Source: Acestrorhynchus altus
Lineage: Eukaryota > Chordata > Actinopteri > Characiformes > Acestrorhynchidae
Direction: 5' to 3'
DNA length: 64,000 nucleotides
Assembly (NCBI GenBank): GCA_034509495.1
Contig: CM067523.1
Coordinates: 19,701,977 to 19,765,976, forward strand
Under the pieces are notes generated by a model that worked only from the letters and a program-made list of their open reading frames with translations, had not been told where the DNA came from and searched no databases. Every line of letters starts with the position of its first letter. Position 1 is the stretch's first letter. This document shows, one piece after another, positions 1-10,641 of this stretch. A program made the position numbers and the translations under genes.

Positions 1-115
1 TCTCTTATGTCCCACACTAATGTGCCTCTAAATCTCTATTAGAAATGATTGCAGTGGTTTGCATGGGAAGGGTTTGCATGTGCTTTATCCTGTATTACAC
101 ACCTTGCTTTCTTTG

Positions 116-145
116 CTGTGTGTGTGTGTGTGTGTGTGTGTGTGT
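116..145. repeat. (TG)n microsatellite
   Basis: About 14 TG units near the window start. Confidence 0.9.
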
Positions 146-229
146 CTACATATACAGTAAATGCTTATATACAGGCATACAGGAACACATTACATGTGAA
201 TAGATGGATGGAAAAAACATACTGGAACT

Positions 230-417
230 AGAATCGGACTCTCTGGAGCAGATAAACATGAACCTATTACCACCATGCTTACTGCCAGACTTCGGCTGTA
301 GGTGTACAAAACCCCCCAGCATTGAGCTGTGGAGCAGTGGAACTGTGGAATGATGGTGCTCCATCCAGTTTTCTTTATCAGCTTCTCTGACCATACCTTT
401 CACCCTGATCTTCAATG
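230..417. repeat. Dispersed repeat family B fragment
   Basis: Shares CTGGAGCAGATAAA, a CACCATGC segment, CAGCATTGAGCTGTGGAGCA and GATGGTGCTCCATCCAGT with copies at 10020-10400, 28530-28870 and 61040-61460. A non-autonomous DNA element is likely, as complete copies end in a conserved AAAGTATTGGGACACC motif. Confidence 0.5.
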
Positions 418-690
418 ACCGGGACCCCACAGGACCACCACAGAGCAGGTATTATGTGGGTGGTGGGTGATTCTCAGCACTGCAGTGACACTGACATGGT
501 GGTGGTGTGTTAGTGTGTGTTGCACTGGTATGTGTGGATCAGATGCAGCAGTGCTCAAAGCACTGTGTCCTCTCAATGTCCACTTTAGTAGACATTCCTA
601 TCTAGTTGCTCCAGCTTGTAGATGTAAAGTCAGAGACAGAAGCTCATCTGTTTCTGCACAGTTTGTGTTGGTCGTCCTCTAGTCCTTCAA
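418..690. repeat. Family A copy (one arm)
   Basis: Contains the hallmark GTGGGTGGTGGGTGATTCTC, CAGCACTGCAGTGACACTGA and a TCTGACTTTACATCT-type segment (inverted). The second arm is degraded. Directly follows a family B fragment. Confidence 0.55.
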
Positions 691-699
691 ACTTAAAAT

Positions 700-1429
700 T
701 GGTTTAAATTAATTTGACAAACTGGATTTTTGGTTTTCATGATCTATACGTCCTACTGATCAAAAGTACCATGATGATGAACATAAAATATGATAGTGTA
801 TCAGGTTGAATTCAATTATAAATGGGACTATATTTTTGATATGCACTAGTGTATTGTGGGTAATACAAGTGATATTACATATAGGTACTCAAAGCTGTAT
901 AATGCAAATATGATATATTATTATTAATGATATATTTGTACAACTTTTCAGTTCATGAAGCTCTAATAGAAAGTTAACAGAACATTCTGCTTAGCTTGTC
1001 CAAAGTTCAGAAAAAGCATCATTTTAAAGACTAAAAATACCAGATATATTAAACACTTTGCATCCGAATGATGTTATATATGAAGCAGAGCTCGCTTTTG
1101 TTTTCCAGACACAGTTGATGATGTTCTGTTGGACGGGAGCGTACAGTATGTGGGTCAGTGAAAAATCCAGGCTCGTTGAATCTGTCGTTGCTCTCAGCCT
1201 TGTCTCACGAGGCTCAAAATCAGGATAAAGCTTGTTTCGTCTATTAACGACCACCTCTGCTGGGTTGGGGGTGAGGGATTTACATCTCAGAGACCACCAC
1301 AAAGTGTCCGGTTTTTTATTGTCGTCTAAATGACGGTGATTTGTTGAGTCAGAAACAAACAACTCAGAAACACCTGAGTTAAAGGGTCCAAATCAAGAAA
1401 AGCTATTCTAGTGAAAATTCAACATAAAC
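700..1429. other. AT-rich stretch, no gene recognised
   Basis: Contains one unexplained minus-strand open frame of 112 codons (1362-1024) with no recognisable domain, no clear splice context and no match to neighbouring genes. Otherwise unremarkable AT-rich DNA. Confidence 0.5.
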
Positions 1430-2030
1430 TACACCTTAATCTACACCGAAACCTAACCTCATTCTGAACCTAACAATGACGCTACTGAAATGAGGAATCT
1501 TAACCCTTTCTGCGTTTATTTTGAGCCATTCATTTTTTGATAAGATCTAAAAATGTCATAAACTGCAGATTTTATCCAGCAGTGTTTTGTCTGTTTTTTT
1601 ATTGAGTACATGACCGACATGTTCCACCAATTTCAGTCCCCTCCGAACTCAGTCTGCCTTTCCACTATACCTAAATCTTACTCTAACCTAACATAACCTA
1701 TACCTATACCTAACCTATACCTATATATTTTAGTCTACACCTAAAACTAACTTCAACCTACACCTTAATCTACACCTAAACCTAAACTTCACCCTAACCT
1801 TCACCTATACCTTAATCTATGCTTAACCCTAACCTTCACCTATACCTTAATCTATGCCTAAACCTAACCTTCACCCTAAATTATACCTTAATCTGCACAT
1901 AAAACGAATCTTAATCTATACCTTAATCTACACCTACCTTTAACCTACACCTTCTTAATCTACACCTAAAACTAATTTTCACCTTAGCCTAGCACTGACG
2001 TACACCTTATTCTATACCTAAACCATGTTG
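1430..2030. repeat. Degenerate telomere-like CCTAAC/ACCTTAATCT tract
   Basis: About 600 bp of irregular short repeats: ACACCTTAATCTACACC, CCTAACC and AACCTAACCTTCACC recur many times without a fixed period. The C-rich strand resembles degraded telomeric CCCTAA mixed with a 12-18 bp derivative. No coding potential. Confidence 0.6.
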
Positions 2031-2198
2031 GAGATGAAACATCTGAACATGATTTTGAGTTGAACTGTTGCTTTAACACATCTCGTGTCAGCAGTGTTAG
2101 CAAGACCTTCATGTTCTGTCTTATAGACATGAAGGATGTTCTGCTGAGAAACCATAAAAGACCACAGCCATTTAGAACTTCCTGGAAATAAAGATTGC

Positions 2199-2200
<2 letters not shown>

Positions 2201-2266
<66 letters not shown>
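2201..2266. repeat. (TG)n microsatellite
   Basis: About 33 uninterrupted TG units. Confidence 0.95.
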
Positions 2267-2268
<2 letters not shown>

Positions 2269-2689
2269 AGAGGGGGGGTGTCTAAACACTCCCCAAAGAG
2301 GCCTAACACTCATATCTCTGTAAGCAAACGTAGCTCGGAGCTTGACAGTCGGAGTGGTGCAGTGTTTTTCATTTTACAGAATTACATCTGGTAAACAACG
2401 GCCTGCAGCGACGACCCTCTGCGGCCTGTCAGAGCCAATCAGACACTTCCCTCTCAAAGCTGACTCTGACCTAGAGCAACAGCAGCTGCGCAGATGTTCC
2501 TCTGATTTTCAGACTCTGATAAGAAGCTTTAGATTTTAGTAACTTTTAGCTTTCAGCACTGTTTACTCCAGATAAGTGTAAACGCAAACGTGGACACACA
2601 TGGAACAGTGCCATTCAAAAAGTTTGGACCCAAATAACTGATGGGATGTTTCCTATGTGACTTCATTTCTTGCTAAACCTCCAGGCCAA

Positions 2690-2822
2690 CTCTGATTGGC
2701 TGACATCCTGTTCCTTTGTTATTTTATGCCCATTTGTGTGGTTACACTACACGCATTTCCACTGATATAATACACTCGTGTCCGTGGTTGCACTACATCC
2801 TTTTCCAGAATTAGACTCATTG
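2690..2822. repeat. Left part of an old tandem repeat split by the hAT element
   Basis: Units such as GGTTACACTACACGCATTTCC and GGTTGCACTACATCC recur at about 25-45 bp. The same texture continues at 4290-4610. Confidence 0.5.
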
Positions 2823-4289
2823 TCGGGGGTGTAACAATGCATCATATCACGATCGTATCATGATGCAAAAATCCGACATCATGGAGACGGACGATAGTGC
2901 GTGCTGTTTATTGTGCCATCTAACGCTGATGCAATGTTTTAACACCGGAGGTCACAATCTGGTGAAGGGGAACTGGAGATTGAGGATGCCTCCTCATGTT
3001 TTAAATCCGAGTTGTTTTAAATCCATTTCCTGAAACGATGAAGGCGACAGGGTATCTGATAGAACAAATACTGCAAGAGAAGCATGACCTACGCAATGCC
3101 TAACACTACTAATATGACGCAGCATTTACAGCACATACATGGAAAAGCTCCAGCCACGGCTTGCAAGGAACAAAGTGCTCAAAGGCCAAAAGTCTCCATT
3201 GTCTCTAAAGTCTCCATCCTGCACAACAGCTCAAGACATTACCAGGCGCATTGGCGTGTTTATTGCAAAGGATGAGACCATTTTCTGTTGTTGATAATAA
3301 AGGATTTCAGGCTCATTCCCTCACACCCACAGTTCAGTTGCTCTGTCCTTCCAGTTATGTCCAATCAAACTGAGAACTGCTGAGAACTCTGAAAGAGGCA
3401 GACAGCATAGCGAGTGGACATTCTGGAGTGGGAGTTTCAAAGAAATAACCACAACCTTCTTCCACCACAGTTCCACGGCTAAACAGAAACTACTACTGAC
3501 TCAATCGCATAAACTGATTGTGGATGTTGTTATGCAACGGAATGGCTCTTTAGAATTGCTTGAGTGCTACCTCGAACAACAAGCAGCCGTATCAGCAGCT
3601 CGAAATGCCCATGAAATTGGCACGACGGATGGCTCTGACCTCACTGAGGCTGAGTAAATTGTGAAACCAGTACCATGCTGTAACGATGAGAAGAACCCTA
3701 CAGTGTCTATTCCACTGTCCAGTTGTCCTCTCAAGGGGTGGAGAGAAAATGCTCGGGTGTACCCACTGCTCTCTCTGTGGCTAAAGTATACCTATCAATT
3801 CCTGCAGCTTCTGTCCCAAGTGATGGTGTTTTTCAACAGCAGGAGACATTGTGAGTGCTTAAAGACCTCAGCATCTGCCTGAAGATGTGGACTTGTTGTT
3901 TATAACAACAAACTTTTACTTTCTGTTTAAATAGCACGTTGTAATACACAATAAACTGCTCCTGGTATTTTCTTGTAATAGCATGGCACAAAAGTTTAGA
4001 AATTACAAGTGGACAGATTGTCACTGGACAGAAGTAGGACAAAATATGGCACGTCTTAAAACACGGCAAAGCGTCAGTAATATATTTTCTCACTACATGG
4101 GATCAAGTGGTCTTGTTGTTTACATATTTACACAAGAAAATGAAGTGTTTTGCATTGTTTATACACTTACAAAATAAAAGTGCAATAATTTTTTGTCATA
4201 CAAATTTTGTTTTTGTTACCATGAGAAAATCGAACAGTGACTCCAGAATCGAGAACTGAATCGAGAGCAGACTGCATCGTTACACCCTT
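2823..4289 (+). mobile_element. Decayed hAT transposon (ZBED/Ac type)
   Basis: Ends are inverted: GGGTGTAACAATGCA near 2827 and the complement of GGGTGTAACGATGCA near 4287. Flanking 8-mers ACTCATTG (2815-2822) and ACTCACTG (4290-4297) agree at 7 of 8 bases, as expected for a hAT target-site duplication. Inside, broken reading frames resemble a BED finger end (MTQHLQHIHGKAP near 3108-3150), an ITRRIG-VFIAKD segment (about 3240-3275) and the dimerisation tail (STAGDIVS- near 3834-3860 and a LPEDVDLL-type end near 3880). Several frameshifts and stops: inactive. It interrupts an older tandem repeat. Confidence 0.8.
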
Positions 4290-4610
4290 ACTCACTGTTA
4301 CACTGTACCCATTTCCTTTGTTATGCTACACACATTTCCATGACTACACTACACACATTTCCATGACTACACTACACACATTTCCATGACTACACTACAC
4401 ACATTTCCATGACTACACTACACACATTTACATGGCATCAATGCTCTAAAATAGAATTGCACTACACTCATTGTTAAAGTTGCACTACACCCATTTGCAT
4501 GGACATGTTACACCCATTTCAAGAAGTATACCACTATAACTGTCCTCGTTACACACACATTTAAATGACTACACCCATTCCTGTAGTGGCATTTCTGTCA
4601 TTTCTGTGAC
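4290..4610. repeat. Right part of the tandem repeat, with a regular 23-bp core
   Basis: ACTACACTACACACATTTCC plus ATG repeats every 23 bp between about 4331 and 4436 (four to five units), flanked by looser copies such as GCACTACACCCATTTGCATG. Continuous with 2690-2822 before the hAT insertion. Confidence 0.75.
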
Positions 4611-4829
4611 TGACCTGTTTGTAGTTCTGTATTGTGAGAAACATTGACTGAGTACTAACTGTTACATTGTGTAGTTGACACTTTTAATGAACTTTATTAA
4701 CCCCCCTCAAAACACACACACACGCACACACACACACAGTACTGAAATCATAATTACATCCTTGTCTTTCCCACATTCATCTTCCGAACACACACACAAA
4801 CCTCCTTCCCTCTAAGTTCATTCATGCAC

Positions 4830-4856
4830 TGTGTGTGTGTGTGTGTCTCTCTGTCT

Positions 4857-4891
<35 letters not shown>
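4830..4891. repeat. (GT)n-(CA)n compound microsatellite
   Basis: A GT run, a short TCTCTGTCTC bridge and a CA run form an inverted pair that can fold into a hairpin. Confidence 0.85.
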
Positions 4892-5352
4892 CTCAGGAAA
4901 AGAGCTCACACACAAATGAAGTTATTATCACATCAGGCTGTAATGGAGGATATTAAAGGCAGTGTTTTATCCTGCAGTGGAATTACACATCCTGATTTTA
5001 AATGTACCCACGGGGGAGGAGGAGTCAAAGGCATGTGAGGGGCCTTTGTCGCACTGTGGTGTACGGTGTTTGGGGGACTTCTTAGTATAGACCTCGAACC
5101 TGTGCGTCATTTGGTAGTCAGCATCCTGATCATATGTAGAACTTATTAAATTACAAGTTATCACAGTTACTGGCCCATAGCCATCATGAAATTTCATAAT
5201 TTACCTCAATAACAAAGACATATCATATCACCCAACTCTATATTCGGGTCCAGGATGTCAATTCACCCCAGGATTTTGGACCGACTGGGGTGGATTTTGA
5301 ATAGCTGCACCTGGAATACCCACCTCTGCTGTCAAGTTTCATACATGTCTTT

Positions 5353-5358
5353 CTGTGT

Positions 5359-5406
<48 letters not shown>
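5353..5406. repeat. (GT)n microsatellite
   Basis: About 24 GT units with one A interruption. Confidence 0.9.
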
Positions 5407-5744
5407 TTGTGTTAGAAAGAAGCTGGAATATTGGATGGTTTAAGCCGATCTGACAGGCTCTTGTGCGCACATTAAAAAATTCAGATGGGTTGGAATGAAA
5501 TATGAAAAACAGCAGAATAAACTCTACCCTCTGGGGAGTGTGAGTGTGTCCATACTTGTTGCGATATCCCGACAGGCATATTTTAAGCACATTTTATTTT
5601 GTTGTTTTTATTTAGTCAGTTTGTTATTTTCTGCTGTATAATTCGCTGAGGTATAAACAGTGTTGGGGAATTCAGCCTAATTTAATGAATGAAGGAAGTT
5701 ACACTTACAGTATATAGTGCCTTTCTTGGTAAGGACACTTTACA

Positions 5745-6060
5745 ATCAGCACTCTAGACACAGTCACATTCAGCATTCAACCAACACACACCGAACCGTC
5801 CCCCTTGAGGACTGCATCGAGCTCTAGAGGGGTTCACCCAGGACAGAGTGACAATCTGTCTATCTGACCATACAGACAAACATTCACTCACACACATACA
5901 CACATATTCACAATAGAGTAGCCAATTCACCTGATATCCATGTCTTTGGAATGTGGGAGGAAACAGGAGTCCCTGGAGGAAACCCACACAGACACAGGAA
6001 GAACATGGAAACTCCACCCGGGTAGATCCTTGAACCCAAGATCCTAGCACTGGGAGGCAA
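5745..6060 (-). mobile_element. SINE-like copy, minus orientation, upstream of bean1 TM exon
   Basis: The complement carries the same body as the 26335-26690 copy: GGAGTTTCCATGTTCTTCC, GTGTGGGTTTCCTCC and CATTCCAAAGACATGG in order. The head is diverged and the tail is not clear. Confidence 0.65.
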
Positions 6061-6123
6061 ACATACTACTTAATGTTTTAAATGTTCTTAAATGAAATTG
6101 TTAATATGTCAAAGGAAGTACAA

Positions 6124-6158
6124 TGTGTGGGTGTGTGTGTGTGTGTGTGTGTGTGTGC
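6124..6158. repeat. (GT)n microsatellite at the bean1 TM-exon acceptor
   Basis: About 15 GT units ending just before GCGCATACAG, the nearest AG to the bean1 membrane exon. Confidence 0.9.
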
Positions 6159-6193
6159 GCATACAGTGACTTCGAACTGGAGCAGGCTCGTCC

Positions 6194-7906
6194 ATGAGCA
6201 GTGAGGCCAGCCTGCTGTTGGCCGGAATCGTTATCGGCCTTGTGATCATCATCTCCTGCATCACCATAATCATCGGCAGGCTGAGGAAGGGGAACCACAA
6301 GAGGAACCCAAACCTGCGCTCCAGCAGTCTTGGTACAGCACATTGTACATCACTGTTTTGATAATAATCTACTATTTATTGAAATGAATATTATTTGGAT
6401 CATGAATTTCTCAGGAACCAAATAACTCTTATGTAGATATCAGCTTTTAAATTTACCTTGAGAGTTTGTATACATTTGATAACAGTGAAGATAATAGAGA
6501 TGAAAATAAACTTGAATGTGAAAAATACTCCAGTATATTCATATAGCTATAGCCAGTATTGATAGGAATTATTTATTTACCACAATCTTAATGTTTACTC
6601 TCTATATAATGTCTAGATTTGTGGAAACTAAAATGAATTTTGAATTCCCTGTTTTTGAGATGGACCTGCATATTTCCATAAAGCCACCGACATCGCATGC
6701 CTTCTGAATTTCTAAAGTTTCAGACAGAAACACTTCCGTTAATGACTGAATTGTTTTCATCCCATTAGTTGGAGACCGCTATTTCGTCGGCTCGAATGGA
6801 GAACTGAGGCCCATCCGTCCTGATGATTCCCGCACTGCGTCTGACTGGGACTCCTACGCGGAGACGGTTTCCCAGAACAGTGACGTGTGTCCTGATGCAC
6901 CGCCTCAGTGAGTGACCTTCTGCCTTCTCTCGTTCTATGTTTATCATGTTCATTTAAGCCAGATAAATATTCTAAACCCATTCTCCTCTAACAGTTTCCT
7001 GCTGCAAAATAGTGACACTATAAGTCAAAGGATGTTGCATTCTTGGAGTGTTGATGGATGGATGGATGGATGGATGGATGGATGGATGGATGGATGGATG
7101 GATGGATGGATGGATGGGTGGATAATTGGGTGAATTAATGGATTATTGGATGGATGGATGGATGGATGGATGGATGGATGGATGGATGGATGGATGGATA
7201 CAGAAGCCTAAATCAGTAGATAACTGGGTGGATGGATGGATGAATGAATGTATGGAGGGATGAATACAGATGGGTGAATCTGTAATTGGGTGAATGAATG
7301 GATTATTGAGTCAATGGATGGAAGGTTGAATGAATTGATAAATAGATACTGAAGCCCAATTGGATGGATGGATGGATGGATGGATGGATGGATGGATGGA
7401 TGGATGGATGGATGGATGGACAGTTAGGATACTGAGATCTGTGCTGCATCAGTGAAGGAATGGATTTAAATGTTGGAGGCCTGATTTGTTTCAGGCTTAA
7501 CCAAATATGAACTGATTCATGAGTCAGAACGAGTCAAATGATTGGTGACATTAATAAACACATTAAAGCTGGGTTAGGGGTCAAACGTGATTCAGTCAAT
7601 CATTGATTCGTACATTTTGAATGAATCAACACCGAAACTGAATCAAACATCACTAAGCTTGACTGTTTGCATGAGTAGCTTTTGCCTTTTCAGCTGCAAA
7701 CACACACACATGCACGCACACACACACACACACTCACACGTGTCAGAGTGTGAGGGAGAGACATCACTCTGAAGGAAGAGAAGGAATAAGAGAGAGGGAG
7801 GGAGGGAGAGCTCTTGAGGGACGTGGGGACTGCACTAAACTATTTTTAGGCTTGCTGTGTCCATCGCTGTGGTATTATTAGAACACTTGAGTGAGACGCA
7901 GAGAGA

Positions 7907-7953
<47 letters not shown>

Positions 7954-9930
7954 ATGGGAAGAAGGAAAGAGAGAAGGAGAGAAGGAATGAGAAAGAAAAC
8001 AGATGGACAGAGTAAGAGAGAAAAAGAAAGTCTGGTTCGTCTTCCAGTGCCCCCCACCTCCCTCTAGTTACCTTGTAAAGAAATTCTGAACAGGTTTCTG
8101 GATATGAAATTATTTTGTTCAAAGAAACTCAGTTGAGAGATTAAATATGTGGTAAATATAATGAGTTGGTGGCATCGATAGCTTGGCCTTATTAATTTTA
8201 AGTTTTGGGACTTTGAGCTCATTAACAGACACACAAGACAATTATATTTCCTTCTGTGTTTTAAATAAAGTGTCATTTAAAGGCTCAAACTGGATTTATT
8301 TTATTTTATTATTGTAGTGTTTACACGTCCAGACTGATAGTGATAATAGAAAATGTCCTGTTATAAAGAAAACATAATGTTACTGTGTACGAAATGGTAA
8401 TGCGAGTCTGCGAGGAGTTTATTAGGAACACATAGTGATGTTTAGTTGCCAGTTTCACAATACAACATAGTACAGCAAAAGAACTGGACGTCTGCATAGA
8501 GTAACGGTTCTCTCTGGCCAATCAGCACCAGGCGTAGACGTCAGTGCACAGTGCTCAGAGTTGAGTGGAATTGGGATCATGCAGTGAGAAACTGCCATAA
8601 CTAACTACAGTATATACTGATCTTAATAGTGTGGCTTTTGGGGGTCAGGACATCAATTTTACTGTACTCATTTCTTTCATACTGACAATAATTGAAGCAC
8701 TGCTACACCAACATACACAACTGCTATTGCTTTTATTTACGGACATAAATAGCTCCTCTCCTCTCTACTGGCTCCTCTCCTTTCTGATGTGCATTGCACT
8801 GTGGGATAATAACATCTGTCCAAATCAGTATTACACACTGCACACTCTAAAATAAGTGTATTACTAATTACTAATTAGTAATAAAATTCATTTTATATTT
8901 CATTTAAAATAATTTTTTATTTAATTCCTTCTTTGTAATTCCTTGTAAATACATATATATATATGTATATGTATATGTATATATTATGCTTTTGTGTTAA
9001 ATAAATGAACGTTTTATGGTGAACTGATGAAAATGGTCATTTAATACAAAGTTCAAGATATTGCATGAGCTGTATTCTGTTTGATTTCCTAAAGTGCAAA
9101 CTGATTATATATATTTGTGCTTCTACATTTTTCACCAAAGGATTACATTATTGCTTTCTACATGGCGGCTGCAGAGTGTATTGATTGCAGCACAGTGTCT
9201 CAGCAGGCTCCGCCGTCCTCCCGCAGCTGATAATAGCAGTGCTGTACTCTGAAACAGGCCCGCTGTGTTGGAGCTAAGTGGTGGATTGCTTAATTGGCAT
9301 CTTCAATAATTTATCCTCCCCCTTGTCTGCCATTTATCCGGCCTGCCTTTCTGCTGCAGAAACCCACAGATCATTCCATCCAATTACAGCGCTCCGTAAC
9401 GGCTGCGTTGCGTTTATACAGCTCTCTGCATCAATGCTAAACTACTTAACATGCAATCAGAGCAACCCCAAAAACTCCTTTATGAGCATCTTCACTTTGT
9501 GAAAACTGACACACCTTTAATACAAATAACAATCCGAGCCCTCGCGGTTATTTCACTCCACTAGATGCTGCCGTATGAAGGAATAATGGATATTTCATGA
9601 TGAATGGGCCTGGCTAACATCTGAAGGCTGAATGGGTGGAGCTAAACTGCTGTAGACTGAATGGGTGGGGCTAAACGGCTGTAGGCTATATGGGCAGGGC
9701 TAAACTACTGTAGGCTGAATGAGTTGAGTTAAACTGCAATAGGCTGAATGGGCGGGGCTAAACCTGAACGGTAAGACTGAACCAGCAGAACCTCCAGAAC
9801 CAGCAGCAACAGAATGTTCTAAAGCCTAATAAAATATTGATCAGAGACCAGTAATGCGGTGCTCCCTTTCTGATTAATATTTAATCATCACACTGAGAAC
9901 AAGAGCACTACCTGCCTGTCTCTCTGTGAC

Positions 9931-9973
<43 letters not shown>

Positions 9974-10575
9974 ACCTGTAAGACAGAACAAGATAAACTA
10001 CACATCCAAGTATTACTGAACACCCCTTCCAGTGAATATGTTCAGCTATTTGAAGCTGCATCCATTACTGAGGCAGATGTGCAAATGCACACACAGCTTA
10101 TCTAGTCCCTGTAGAAAAGTTCTCCCAATAGAATAGGACACCCTGGAGCAGATAAATCCTACTGGCACCATGCCTATTGCCCGGCATGGGCTAGAGGGGT
10201 TTGAAGCCCCCAAACATTCAGCTGTGGAGCTGAGCACCTGTGTTCTCTGGAATGAAGATGTTCCATCCAATGCTTTTGTTGCGTCACAGCAACGCTCCAC
10301 AATGTAGTAGAAGGTCTTCTCTGGACAGTAGAGAGTGTTACTCCAACAAAAGCTGGATAAACTCTTTTTAATACCCTTGATTTTGTGAGATACAATGAAC
10401 AAGCAGATGAACCGATACTGTTGTCCATATGATGTAGATAGACAGGCAGAGAGAGAGAAAGGGATAGAGAGAGGATCGTTATTAGTAGTAAATGAACAGA
10501 TGGTAAAAGAGTAAACAGTTTAATGGCAACTGTCTCAGCGGAAGCACTTAACACTCCCGAGGCTGGATTGTCAGT

Positions 10576-10641
<66 letters not shown>

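Larger units (their letters stand above)
4611..5744. other. No gene recognised; simple repeats only
   Basis: Holds several CA/GT runs and short shadow frames over them. The GTCCAGGATGTC-type phrases near 5250-5300 may be repeat remnants. If bean1 has upstream coding exons they could be here or further left, but I could not find one. Confidence 0.5.
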
